Shown here piece by piece: positions 44,232-52,835 of a DNA stretch of 64,000 nucleotides. Origin of the DNA: Clostridium aciditolerans (GTDB taxonomy: Bacteria > Bacillota > Clostridia > Clostridiales > Clostridiaceae); the NCBI RefSeq assembly GCF_016316925.1, contig NZ_JAEEGB010000003.1, positions 36,042-100,041 of the forward strand, given 5' to 3'. The notes beneath the pieces were generated by a model. That model did not search any database. It saw only the letters and a list, made by a program, of their open reading frames with translations, and had not been told where the DNA came from. A program made the translations under genes and the position numbers. Each line of letters opens with the position of its first letter. Within the stretch, counting starts at the first letter, position 1.

Positions 44232-45329
44232 ATGAAGGTATTTAAATTACTTTATAATAGTTTCATATGGGGAATAATTGTTGCTATTTTTGCTTTTCAA
44301 AGTGAATGGCTTGAGATGAGAGTAAACATAGGAATTTTTATTCCGCTAGTTATGGCATTATGTCTAATCATTAGAATTTTGCTAAAGAAAGTGAAAAAAG
44401 AAAACTTATTGGAATTAAGTTTAAAGGGTACTATTATAAATCTTTTAGTTTGTATTGCTATATCACTAGGAATTTTAGGAGTAGAAAGAATACAAGTAGT
44501 TCCAGCATCAATTTTAAGAGAAGGCCTAAAGGCAACTAGTTTAAGTTTCAACAGCGTAAATATGATAATACTTTTGATTATAATAGGTGGACTTGTATTT
44601 TTTTTATTTAATAATGAGGAGGTTGAAATGAAAAACATTTTTAAAGGTATTAAAGGAAAGATTATTTCTATTTTGGCTATTATATGTTTGTATTTTTTCA
44701 TACCCTTTGTCAGAGTTAATGTAAATCAAGCAATTAATGTATTAAAAACTGTGGATGTTAACGCAGCTAGGGAATACATTCTTAGTTTTGGTATATGGGC
44801 TCCGGTGGTTTCCTTTCTACTAATGGTTTTGCAATCAGTAGTTGCGCCGCTTCCAGCATTTATTATAACTTTTGCCAATGCGGGGCTTTTTGGATGGGTT
44901 AAGGGAGCAATACTATCATGGTCTAGTGCTATGGCTGGAGCTGCATTATGCTATTACATTGCAAGACTTTTAGGGAGAGATGTAGTAGAAAAGCTTACAA
45001 GTAGAACGGCTTTAGAAAAGGTTGATGAATTTTTTGAAAGATACGGTAAATATGCAGTTTTAATTGCTAGATTATTACCATTCATATCCTTTGATATAGT
45101 TAGTTATGCTGCAGGGTTGACATCTATGAGCTTCTGGTCATTTTTTATTGCCACTGGTATTGGACAATTGCCAGCTACTATTGTTTACTCTTATATAGGC
45201 GGCATGCTAACAGGCACAGTGAAAACTTTTGTAATTGGTCTTTTAATGTTATTCGCTCTTAGTACATTAATTGTTCTAATTAAAAAAATGTGGGATGATA
45301 AGAAAAAAGGTAGTAAGGTTAATATTTAG
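44232..45329 (+). CDS. TVP38/TMEM64 family membrane protein with N-terminal extension
   Basis: A 365-residue membrane protein. The first ~125 residues contain four membrane segments not typical of the family, then the VTT (DedA-like) domain with PLPAFIITFANAGLFGWVKG, ALCYYIARLLGRDVVEKL and RLLPFISFDIVSYAAGLTSM. VTT proteins act in lipid scrambling or undecaprenyl-phosphate/phospholipid handling. A GAGGAATT ribosome-binding site precedes the ATG and a terminator follows. An internal ATG at 44629 follows AATGAGGAGGTTGAA, which could give a shorter classic-length protein. Confidence 0.85.
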   Translation: MKVFKLLYNSFIWGIIVAIFAFQSEWLEMRVNIGIFIPLVMALCLIIRILLKKVKKENLLELSLKGTIINLLVCIAISLGILGVERIQVVPASILREGLKATSLSFNSVNMIILLIIIGGLVFFLFNNEEVEMKNIFKGIKGKIISILAIICLYFFIPFVRVNVNQAINVLKTVDVNAAREYILSFGIWAPVVSFLLMVLQSVVAPLPAFIITFANAGLFGWVKGAILSWSSAMAGAALCYYIARLLGRDVVEKLTSRTALEKVDEFFERYGKYAVLIARLLPFISFDIVSYAAGLTSMSFWSFFIATGIGQLPATIVYSYIGGMLTGTVKTFVIGLLMLFALSTLIVLIKKMWDDKKKGSKVNI

Positions 45330-45340
45330 TGGAAGCTTGA

Positions 45341-45373
45341 AAAATTCAGGAAAGTTATTTTCCTGAATTTTTT
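45341..45373 (+). terminator. Terminator of the TVP38 gene
   Basis: Stem AAAATTCAGGAAA / TTTCCTGAATTTTTT with a short loop. Confidence 0.85.
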
Positions 45374-45500
45374 AGGCTCTTTATAAATTCCTTTATTAAG
45401 CTTATTCTTATAGGAAAAATGTATGAGTTCTAGCATTACTATGCTGTTGTGCTTGATGAATAAATAAAATGAATGTATAATTAATGGGTAAATATAGTTT

Positions 45501-45580
45501 AAAAGGAGGTAGTTTTAAAACCTGAGTTGCAAAATAATTTAGCTTTATAGACAATAAACAGGTTTTAAGAAATATTTATG
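45501..45580 (+). promoter_or_regulatory. def leader: ribosome-binding site separated from the start codon by a hairpin
   Basis: AAAAGGAGGT at 45501-45510 is 67 bases before the ATG, too far to act directly. Between them TTAAAACCTG (45515-45524) pairs perfectly with CAGGTTTTAA (45559-45568). Folding leaves about 4 plus 9 unpaired bases between ribosome-binding site and ATG. No nearer Shine-Dalgarno sequence exists. A 7-codon TTG frame (45526-45549, ending TAG) inside the loop is an alternative reading. Confidence 0.5.
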
Positions 45581-46051
45581 GCAGTTAGAGAAATAATACA
45601 ATTTGGAAATAAAACCTTAACAAGAGTAAGTAGAAAAGTTGAAAAAATAGATGAAGAGGTATTAAATCTTGTACAAGATTTAAAAGATACTCTATATAGT
45701 ACCGACGGTGTTGGACTAGCTGCTCCTCAAATAGGAGTATTAAAGAGAGCTATACTTATAGACCTTAGAGATGGAAGTGAGCCTATAATACTATTAAATC
45801 CTAAAATAGTTAAAAAGATAGGCAGAATAGAGGACATCGAGGGCTGCTTAAGTTATCCAGGATATGAGGGGCCAGTAGTAAGACCGAGAAGAGTAATAGT
45901 TACAGGAGTAACACTAAAGGGAGAAGAAGTAGAATATACTGCTGATGGATTCCTAGCAAGAGCCTTCTGTCATGAAATCGATCATTTAGATGGAATTATA
46001 TATACAGACAAATGTAAGAAAGTATATAAAATCGAAGAAGCAGAAGAATAA
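45578..46051 (+). CDS. def: Peptide deformylase
   Basis: A 157-residue enzyme that removes the formyl group from nascent N-terminal methionine. All three motifs are present: GVGLAAPQIG, EGCLSYPG and the metal-binding CHEIDHLDG (HExxH). The length is normal. It stands alone rather than beside fmt or priA. The start lacks an adjacent ribosome-binding site, and the leader hairpin described separately may supply one. A hairpin follows the stop. Confidence 0.95.
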   Translation: MAVREIIQFGNKTLTRVSRKVEKIDEEVLNLVQDLKDTLYSTDGVGLAAPQIGVLKRAILIDLRDGSEPIILLNPKIVKKIGRIEDIEGCLSYPGYEGPVVRPRRVIVTGVTLKGEEVEYTADGFLARAFCHEIDHLDGIIYTDKCKKVYKIEEAEE

Positions 46052-46056
46052 TTATA

Positions 46057-46082
46057 AAGGCCGAAAGTTAACTTTCGGCCTT
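46057..46082. terminator. Perfect hairpin after def
   Basis: AAGGCCGAAAGTT / AACTTTCGGCCTT with practically no loop; it may act on both converging transcripts. Confidence 0.65.
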
Positions 46083-46114
46083 GAAATCTTATATATAATT
46101 TTTTTATCCCTATA

Positions 46115-46414
46115 CTAAAGATATTTAACAGAAATACCTTTAGAACCGAGTATTGTTCCCGCAAATGGAAGCTTTAGCTTTCTGTAAATTAATATATCTT
46201 CTTCTAATATAAGTCCTTTTTCTATGAATACTTTTATACCTTCATACTCATAGCAATTATAATTTTCAGTAGGCTCAAAACCTTTCAGAACCTCAATCCA
46301 GAGGCTTTTAATTGGCATTTCGCATCATCCGCCAGAAGTAGAAATAAGTTTTACTACGATACTTCCTTCCTTTTGTTTTGCATATTCAAGAGCTTTTTCT
46401 TCAATTGTAATCAT
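46115..46414 (-). CDS. CC/Se-motif (HesB-like) selenoprotein with in-frame TGA
   Basis: The 99-residue frame runs from an ATG with a strong GGAGGTG site at 46414 and contains one TGA (46325-46327, residue 30). The context is VKLISTSGG-TGA-CEMPIKSLWIE. The SGG-U-C arrangement matches the small (seleno)protein family with a CC or UC motif, previously called HesB-like selenoproteins. The remainder (TENYNCYEYEGIKVFIEKGL, LKLPFAGTILGSKGISVKYL) is a compact HesB/IscA-like fold. The Sec/Cys pair is probably redox-active or metal-binding. If TGA were a stop, only 29 residues would follow a strong ribosome-binding site, while the main body would start at an ATG without one. Confidence 0.82.
46289..46327 (-). 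promoter_or_regulatory. UGA codon and candidate SECIS of the CC/Se protein gene
   Basis: Eighteen bases after the UGA (minus strand), AGCCTC (46306-46301) pairs with GAGGTT (46294-46289; one G-U) around the 6-base loop TGGATT. Stem length, loop size, spacing and a loop G suit a bacterial SECIS for SelB. Confidence 0.6.
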
Positions 46415-46680
46415 AAAAACACCTCCATACCTATTAGGGGTATAACTGAATTTTAGTATATATGCTATACTTTGTCAATATAAAAAACTATATATGGAGT
46501 AACATATTATTTGGATAAAAATGTAGGTTATTCAGAAGATAGATGAGTATATTTTAAATGTGTGAGGTATGGTTATCATAATATAAGATAATCATGCCTT
46601 ATTTATTTAAAACAAAACCGCAGGTTATTTGGCAGAATTGACATATTTTTAACTTAATTATACAATAAGATGTTGATACA
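46415..46680. other. Intergenic region between the CC/Se gene and the HelD leader
   Basis: A+T-rich; one imperfect hairpin at 46565-46600 (AGGTATGGTTATC / GATAATCATGCCTT) that may end a transcript. The rest likely contains divergent promoters. Confidence 0.45.
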
Positions 46681-46771
46681 AGATTGGAGGTTAAAGTCCT
46701 AAATGGACTTTAACGGGTAAATTTGCTGGTGGAAACGAGCAAATTTACCCAGTGTTCCGACTAAAAGGAGG
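46681..46771 (+). promoter_or_regulatory. Structured 5' leader of helD (two perfect hairpins, possible pseudoknot)
   Basis: Stem A is GTTAAAGTCC / GGACTTTAAC (46690-46699, 46705-46714). Stem B follows without a gap: GGGTAAATTTGCT / AGCAAATTTACCC (46715-46727, 46738-46750). The loop of B contains GGAA, which can pair with TTCC at 46755-46758 just after the stem, giving an H-type pseudoknot. The ribosome-binding site AAGGAGG starts 7 bases later. Directly stacked stems plus a loop-tail pseudoknot next to the Shine-Dalgarno sequence suggest a riboswitch or other translational control element. It matches no known class that I can recall. Confidence 0.6.
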
Positions 46772-46779
46772 ATTGTATT

Positions 46780-49071
46780 GTGTCTTTAAACTGTGAACAA
46801 ATGGAGCTAGAAAGAAAAGCCCTTAAAGAAACTAGAAAGTGGATTGATGAGGAAATTGAAAAAATTCAGCAGGATGATAAACAATTAAAAGGTAAAATAG
46901 ATGATTTAAGAAAAGAATCAAAAGGTAAATATAGCGAGGAGCTAGAAACTAAAGAGAAACTTTATGCAATAACCCATAAAAATCTTCAAAAATATCATGA
47001 ATCACAAAATCAACCTTACTTTGGAAGGATAGATTTTAGGGAATATAGACGGGAAAAAGAAACTTTTTATATAGGAAAGTTTGGACTAGGAGACTTAGAA
47101 AATGGAGAAGAGAAGGTAATAGATTGGAGATCTCCTATAGCAGATCTATATTATAGTGGTACCTTTGGAGAATCCTTCTACAGAGCACCTATGGGAGTAA
47201 TAAGTGGAGACCTTAGTCTTAAAAGAAAGTTTCTTGTAAAGAGTTGTGAACTGATAGATGCCTTTGATGAAGGGATAAATGAAATAATTTTAAAGTCCTC
47301 CAAGGAAGAGGGAAATGCATTAATAGATGAGTACCTGAGAATAAATCTGGAACAAAGCGTAAGCAGCAAATTGAAAGATGTTGTAGCTACAATACAGAAG
47401 GAGCAAAATGATATTATAAGAGCTGAAAAAAATAATGCTCTTATAGTTCAGGGGTCTGCTGGCTCGGGAAAGACTACAGTAGCACTACATAGACTAGCAT
47501 ATTTATTATATAAGTATAAGGAGAAACTTAGTGGTGATGATATACTGGTCATAGCGCCAAATAAGTTATTTCTAGATTACATATCTGATGTACTGCCAGA
47601 CCTTGGGGTGGATAACGTAAAGCAGAATACTTTCGAAGGGATTGCTCTTGATGTGTTAGGAGTAAAGAGCAAAGTATATTCTAAAGATAAAAAGCTTTCA
47701 GAAATACTTGAAGGAAAGAATGAGGATGATTCCAAATTTATTATAAATAGCAGTAAATTAAGAGGTACCATTGACTTTAAAGGCCTGATAGATAGATATA
47801 TAGGATATATGGAAGCGAAGGATTTAGAAGTAGAAGATATAAAAGTTGAACATTATACTCTATTTGAAAAGGAAGAAATACAGAGGCTTTATGCAAAAGA
47901 TATGGTGCATTTGTCATTGAACAAGAGAAAAGATGAAATAAAGAGATATTTTAACTTAAAAATAGATGAGAAAATAAAGGCTATTCTTGATAAAATCGAT
48001 TTCTCATATGAGTACCAAATATCTAGAGTAAAAAGAACCATGGAAGATAGTGCAGATAGACGAAAGAAACTTATCAAATTATATGATGAGAGAGATAGTA
48101 AAAAAGATGAAATAAAAGTAAAATCTAGAAAATGCTTTGATGATTATTTTGAACAGTGGAAACAAGTAGATACAAGAAAAATATATATAAGTTTTTTCAA
48201 TGATGAAGATATCTTTAAAGAAGTAACAGCTGGGAAAATCTCTGAAACTTTAGCACATAACATGAGAGAGGAACTAAATAGTAATTATGAAAAAGGCATA
48301 ATTGATAGCGATGATTTAGCCGCTATGTTGTACCTAAAAATTAGAATAGAAGGTGTCCCAGAAAAATTTAGGTATAAGCATATAGTTATTGATGAAGCTC
48401 AAGATTACAGTATTTTTCAAATTACTGTACTAAAAGAACTGGCGGAGAATAATTCTTTAACTATTGTTGGAGATGTAGGTCAAGGAATTTATTACTACAA
48501 AGGTATTGAAAGTTGGGAAAAGCTTATAAATGAAGTTTTTAATGCTGAAGCTGCATACGTTCAGCTTACACAAAGTTATCGATCAACTGTAGAAATAATG
48601 GAGTTTGCAAATAAAGTACTTTCAAAACAAAAAAACAAAATCAAACCTGCAATACCTGTGCTACGGCATGGTAAAGTTCCAGAGGTTATAGAATTTAAAA
48701 CTAACAAAGAATTTTGCGAAAAGATAGATGAGATAGTTAAGGAAGTAGAAAGTATTAATAAAAACAGCGTTGCAATCATAGGGAGAACTTATGAAGAGTG
48801 CAAAAAGATTAAAGAGCATATGAAGAAATACAGCAAATTTAATTGGGATTTAATTAAAGATACGGACAAAAACTTAAAGCTTAAGAAAATAATAATACCA
48901 TCTTATATGACTAAAGGATTAGAGTTTGACTGCAGTATACTATATAATTGCAATGAAGAGAATTATAGTAATAAAGAATTAGACAAAAAGATATTATATG
49001 TAGCTTTAACGAGGGCTCTTCACTTAGAATACGTATTTTTCAATGGTAAAAAATCAAAACTAATAGAGTAA
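46780..49071 (+). CDS. helD: HelD-type RNA polymerase recycling helicase
   Basis: A 763-residue UvrD/Rep-like superfamily 1 protein from a GTG start behind AAAAGGAGG. The N-terminal coiled coil (residues about 1-75, ELERKALKETRKWIDEEIEK) that inserts into RNA polymerase is followed by FREYRREKETFYIGKFGLGD and VIDWRSPIADLYYSGTFGES. Walker A is VQGSAGSGKTTVALHRLAYL, motif II is IVIDEAQDYS, and motif VI is VALTRAL near the end. HelD removes stalled RNA polymerase from DNA and in some bacteria contributes to rifamycin tolerance. The structured leader suggests post-transcriptional control. Confidence 0.9.
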   Translation: MSLNCEQMELERKALKETRKWIDEEIEKIQQDDKQLKGKIDDLRKESKGKYSEELETKEKLYAITHKNLQKYHESQNQPYFGRIDFREYRREKETFYIGKFGLGDLENGEEKVIDWRSPIADLYYSGTFGESFYRAPMGVISGDLSLKRKFLVKSCELIDAFDEGINEIILKSSKEEGNALIDEYLRINLEQSVSSKLKDVVATIQKEQNDIIRAEKNNALIVQGSAGSGKTTVALHRLAYLLYKYKEKLSGDDILVIAPNKLFLDYISDVLPDLGVDNVKQNTFEGIALDVLGVKSKVYSKDKKLSEILEGKNEDDSKFIINSSKLRGTIDFKGLIDRYIGYMEAKDLEVEDIKVEHYTLFEKEEIQRLYAKDMVHLSLNKRKDEIKRYFNLKIDEKIKAILDKIDFSYEYQISRVKRTMEDSADRRKKLIKLYDERDSKKDEIKVKSRKCFDDYFEQWKQVDTRKIYISFFNDEDIFKEVTAGKISETLAHNMREELNSNYEKGIIDSDDLAAMLYLKIRIEGVPEKFRYKHIVIDEAQDYSIFQITVLKELAENNSLTIVGDVGQGIYYYKGIESWEKLINEVFNAEAAYVQLTQSYRSTVEIMEFANKVLSKQKNKIKPAIPVLRHGKVPEVIEFKTNKEFCEKIDEIVKEVESINKNSVAIIGRTYEECKKIKEHMKKYSKFNWDLIKDTDKNLKLKKIIIPSYMTKGLEFDCSILYNCNEENYSNKELDKKILYVALTRALHLEYVFFNGKKSKLIE

Positions 49072-49140
49072 TATAGATAAGTTTTTTATATTGAGATATA
49101 TTGTCACATTAATTTAATAAAGAAAACAAACAGTTTAAAG

Positions 49141-49190
49141 AGCTGTAGGACAAATTGAGATTTAAACCTTAATTTATTCTACAGCTTTAA
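49141..49190 (+). terminator. Probable terminator of helD
   Basis: Stem AGCTGTAG / CTACAGCT with further AAATT/AATTT pairing inside, followed by TTTAATG. Confidence 0.6.
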
Positions 49191-49270
49191 TGCTATTTGA
49201 AGTATAATTTTATTAGAAGAACTTGTAAATAAATATTTGATGTGGAAAAACACTATTATTTTTTATCCGA

Positions 49271-49385
49271 TGTCTACCGCCACTAACACCCCAACTTCTT
49301 AAAGTTGGGGATAAGTGGCGCTACGACCCTGGATAACGACTTCTAAGCTTTAGATGGAGTCAAAACTCCACCTGAAGCCAAGAAT
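49271..49385 (+). ncRNA. Solo IS200/IS605-like right end; candidate orphan omega RNA
   Basis: Hairpin 1 pairs CGCCACT and CCCCAACTT with AAGTTGGGG and AGTGGCG (49278-49320), two stacked stems of 7 and 9 bp. Hairpin 2 pairs GCTTTAG and TGGAGT with ACTCCA and CTGAAGC (49347-49378) around CAAA, with one mismatch. The GATGGAGT..ACTCCACCTGAAGCC layout resembles right ends of IS200/IS605 TnpB elements as I remember them. No tnpB or transposase is nearby. It lies 40-150 bases upstream of the yesN-like gene, so it could also act in that gene's leader. Confidence 0.55.
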
Positions 49386-49425
49386 TCTGTTTATATTGTA
49401 TCAATATGGAAAGGGGGACGTTATC

Positions 49426-51039
49426 ATGTATAAAATTATACTTGTAGATGATGAGGAAGAGGTTAGACGCGGCGTACTTAATAAAATTCAGTGGAATAAA
49501 TATGGTTTTGAAATTATAGGAGAAGCTGAGAATGGGAAAGAGGCTCTTGAAATAGTAGAAAAAGATACTCCTGATATTGTAATTACGGACATAAAAATGC
49601 CTTTTATGGATGGAATGAAGCTTACTCAAATTCTCTATGAGAGATTTCCTACGATAAAAACTATAATACTAACAGGCTTTGACGAGTTTGAATATGCAAA
49701 AACGGCTATAAAATTAAATGTTATTGAATACGTTTTAAAGCCGATATCTTCAGAGGATATTATAGAGCTACTTATTAGTGTGAAAGAGAAATTAGATAGA
49801 GAGTTTGAGGAGAAAAAGAATATTAAATTGTTAAAGGAGATCTATATTAAAAGTCTACCTGTCCTAAGGGAAAAATTTTTAAGTTCCATTATACGAGGCA
49901 ACATTAATGTTGATGAAATCAGAGAAAAAGAAAAAAAATACAATATCAATCTCCAGGGAGAAGCTTTTCTTATCTCAATAGTAGCAATCGATTACAATAT
50001 AGAAAATATCAACAATAAGGATAAGGAGATTCTTATATTTCAAGTACTAAAGCTAATTGAAGAAATAATAAATAAGCCTTCTATGGGATTAGCTTTTATT
50101 GAAGATGATAATATAATTATTTTAAATATATCACAGGATAGCGGCAAAAAACTAATACTAGAGAAGGCCGGTAAAGTACTTGAGGAAATAAGACAGTCTA
50201 TAGTTAAATATCTAAACTTAAGCGTGACAATTGGAATTGGTACAAGCTGTGAAGATATAAGTGGAGTGAGTCTTTCTTATAAAAATGCCATTGCTGCTCT
50301 AGGTTACAGAATTATTCTAGGAAATAATAGACTTATTTTTATTGAAGATGTGGAGCCTAAAAGAGAAAATGAAATAATATTTGATAGATTAAAGGAGAGA
50401 CAATTGGAAAGTTCTATAAAAACTGGAACAAAAGAAGAGATTTATTCTGCAGTAGAGAATATTTTCAGAGTTATAGAGGCTTCAAATACATGTATTGAAT
50501 ATTATCAAATATATCTAATACAAATTATAACTACAATTATCAAGATTGCTAAGGACTCTAATGTAAATATAAAAGACATTTTTGGAGAGAATTTTAACTT
50601 CTTCATAGAATTATATAAATTTGCTACATTGATTGAAGTAAAGGAATGGATTAAGAAGATTTCAATAAAAATTTCAGAGCACATTATCAAAGGTAGAGAG
50701 GATTCAAGTAAACTTCTTGTAGATAGAGCTAAGGAATATATAGAGGAAAGATTTCAGGATTCTGAATTAAATATAAATACAATATGTAATTATCTACATA
50801 TAAGTCAGGCTTATTTTAGCTATATATTTAAAAAAGACACTCAAACAACCTTTGTAAGCTATCTAACACAGATAAGAATGATAAAAGCAAAAGAATTATT
50901 AAGAAACACCAATATGAAAACCTTTGTTATAGCTGAAAAAGTTGGGTTTTCAGAACCAAATTACTTTAGCTATTGTTTTAAGAAAAACTTAGGAAAATCA
51001 CCATCAGAGTATCGTAATAGTTTCAATAGAACAAAATAA
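49426..51039 (+). CDS. YesN-type response regulator with AraC DNA-binding domain
   Basis: About 537 residues from the ATG behind AAAGGGGGACG; the frame is open further upstream into the solo right-end sequence, which is unlikely to be translated. The receiver domain (KIILVDDEEEVRRGVLNKIQ; phospho-Asp in PDIVITDIKMPFMDG near residue 54) is followed by a helical linker and a C-terminal AraC double helix-turn-helix (NTICNYLHISQAYFSYIFKK, VIAEKVGFSEPNYFSYCFKK). It is followed 11 bases later by a YesM-type kinase and then a periplasmic sensor protein and mglBAC, so it most likely activates the galactose-type transporter. Confidence 0.9.
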   Translation: MYKIILVDDEEEVRRGVLNKIQWNKYGFEIIGEAENGKEALEIVEKDTPDIVITDIKMPFMDGMKLTQILYERFPTIKTIILTGFDEFEYAKTAIKLNVIEYVLKPISSEDIIELLISVKEKLDREFEEKKNIKLLKEIYIKSLPVLREKFLSSIIRGNINVDEIREKEKKYNINLQGEAFLISIVAIDYNIENINNKDKEILIFQVLKLIEEIINKPSMGLAFIEDDNIIILNISQDSGKKLILEKAGKVLEEIRQSIVKYLNLSVTIGIGTSCEDISGVSLSYKNAIAALGYRIILGNNRLIFIEDVEPKRENEIIFDRLKERQLESSIKTGTKEEIYSAVENIFRVIEASNTCIEYYQIYLIQIITTIIKIAKDSNVNIKDIFGENFNFFIELYKFATLIEVKEWIKKISIKISEHIIKGREDSSKLLVDRAKEYIEERFQDSELNINTICNYLHISQAYFSYIFKKDTQTTFVSYLTQIRMIKAKELLRNTNMKTFVIAEKVGFSEPNYFSYCFKKNLGKSPSEYRNSFNRTK

Positions 51040-51050
51040 GGAGAGTTGAT

Positions 51051-52814
51051 ATGCTTGAATTTATTAGAGAACCAGTGAGGATGTTAGTCAAATTTATAAG
51101 GAAAAGCAGTATTCAACTTATCATTACAGTTTCCTTTACCTTTGTTACTATCATGGCCATGCTATTTGTAGGTATAGCCTTGTTTAATAGATTTTCTGCG
51201 GATTCAGAGCAGAATGCTAAAATAAGTACTAAACAAATAGCTGATGAAATAAGTGTTAATATGGATTACTATTTAAAAAATATGATATATATATCTTCCT
51301 TGCTTGAAAGCAATATAAAAAAAGATGAAGATTTACCTAGCTCCCGAATTCTAAATCAGATGGAGATTGTTCTAAGCACAAGGGATGATATTGTTGGATT
51401 AGCAGTTTTTACAGATAAAGGTGATATAGCAGCTAAGTTACCTAATTTTGAGGTTAAGGGAAGAGCAAACATAAAAAACCAAAGCTGGTTTAAAGAAGCA
51501 ATAAGTAATCCTGATAAAGTTAATATTTCATTACCTCATGTTCATAATATATTTTATGGCAATCACAGTTGGGTAGTTTCACTAAGTAAGTGTGTGAAAT
51601 ATAAAAAGGGAAATGAGGAAGCTACAGGAGTGCTTTTGGTGGACATGAACTTTAGGTCTCTTGACCAGCTGTGTCAACAGACAAAGTTAGGTAATATGGG
51701 ATATATATATATTATTGATGATAAGGGTAACATTGTTTATCATCCTCAACAGCAGCTAATATATATGGGTTTAAAGCAGGAGAATATAAAAAATGTACTA
51801 AAGGAATCTTCCGGTAATTTTATTGAAACCTTTGATAATAAACAAAGGTTAGTAACTGTAAAAACAGTTAAAATTACAGGTTGGAAGATAGTTGGTATAT
51901 ACTATATGGACCAAATAGCAGCCACTAAGAAAAATCTAGGTACATATGCAGTTTTAATAATAATATTAGGGATTCTTTTTGTTATAGCTATTTCAACTTC
52001 TCTTTCTGCAAAAATATCCAAGCCCATAAAGGAATTAGAAAAATGTATGAAGCTTGTAGAGGAAGGTAGATTTGATGTAGAAATAAACGTTGAAGGAGAG
52101 TATGAGGTTGTTCGCTTGTCAAAGGCCTTTAATCTAATGGTTTTAAAGATTACAAATTTAATGGAGCAAATAGTAAAAGAACAAGAAGAAAAGAGAAAAA
52201 GTGAGTTTAATGCACTGCAGGCTCAGATTAATCCGCACTTTCTATATAATACACTAGATTCTGTGGTTTGGATGATAGAAAATGAAAAAAACCAAGAAGC
52301 GGTTACAATGATAACAGCTCTTGCAAGATTATTTAGAATTAGTATCAGTAAAGGAAAAAATATAATAACTGTAAAAGAGGAACTAGAACATGCTAAAAAT
52401 TATTTAATAATACAAAAGGTAAGATATAAAAATAAATTTCAATTCAAAATGGAAGTGCAGGAAGAAGTACTTAACTATAGTACCATTAAGCTTATTCTTC
52501 AACCAATTATTGAAAATTCTATTTATCATGGAATAGAATGCTCTGTGGATGAGGGTGAAATATTTATTTATGCAGGTATAGAGAATGATAAATTGTTATT
52601 AATGGTTAAGGATACTGGATTAGGTATGAATGAAGAGTTGGTAGAAAACATTTTATTAACTGAACATAGGAAGAGTAAAGGTTCAGGAGTGGGAATAAAG
52701 AATGTAGACGAAAGAATAAAGCTTTGTTATGGCAGCGAGTATGGATTAAAAATAGAAAGTGAGCTGGAAGTAGGAACTACAGTAAAGATTTATCTGCCAT
52801 TATATATAGAATAG
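51051..52814 (+). CDS. YesM/LytS-type sensor histidine kinase
   Basis: A 587-residue membrane kinase. A membrane segment at about 24-47, an extracytoplasmic dCache-like domain (about 50-285), a second segment at about 292-315, and HAMP. The His_kinase region reads LQAQINPHFLYNTLDSVVWM (phospho-acceptor His near residue 395), and the HATPase part has PIIENSIYHGIE and KSKGSGVGIKNVDERI. It pairs with the upstream YesN-type regulator. The next gene encodes a membrane-anchored sugar-binding protein, the arrangement of the XylFII-LytS-YesN xylose sensor described in Clostridium beijerinckii. Confidence 0.9.
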   Translation: MLEFIREPVRMLVKFIRKSSIQLIITVSFTFVTIMAMLFVGIALFNRFSADSEQNAKISTKQIADEISVNMDYYLKNMIYISSLLESNIKKDEDLPSSRILNQMEIVLSTRDDIVGLAVFTDKGDIAAKLPNFEVKGRANIKNQSWFKEAISNPDKVNISLPHVHNIFYGNHSWVVSLSKCVKYKKGNEEATGVLLVDMNFRSLDQLCQQTKLGNMGYIYIIDDKGNIVYHPQQQLIYMGLKQENIKNVLKESSGNFIETFDNKQRLVTVKTVKITGWKIVGIYYMDQIAATKKNLGTYAVLIIILGILFVIAISTSLSAKISKPIKELEKCMKLVEEGRFDVEINVEGEYEVVRLSKAFNLMVLKITNLMEQIVKEQEEKRKSEFNALQAQINPHFLYNTLDSVVWMIENEKNQEAVTMITALARLFRISISKGKNIITVKEELEHAKNYLIIQKVRYKNKFQFKMEVQEEVLNYSTIKLILQPIIENSIYHGIECSVDEGEIFIYAGIENDKLLLMVKDTGLGMNEELVENILLTEHRKSKGSGVGIKNVDERIKLCYGSEYGLKIESELEVGTTVKIYLPLYIE

Positions 52815-52835
52815 CTTTAAGGGAGTGGCAATAAA

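Noticed and set aside
46681-46771. T-box leader for helD
   Set aside because: There is no T-box antiterminator sequence (TGGAACCGCG-like) and no specifier-loop stem; HelD is not an aminoacylation gene.
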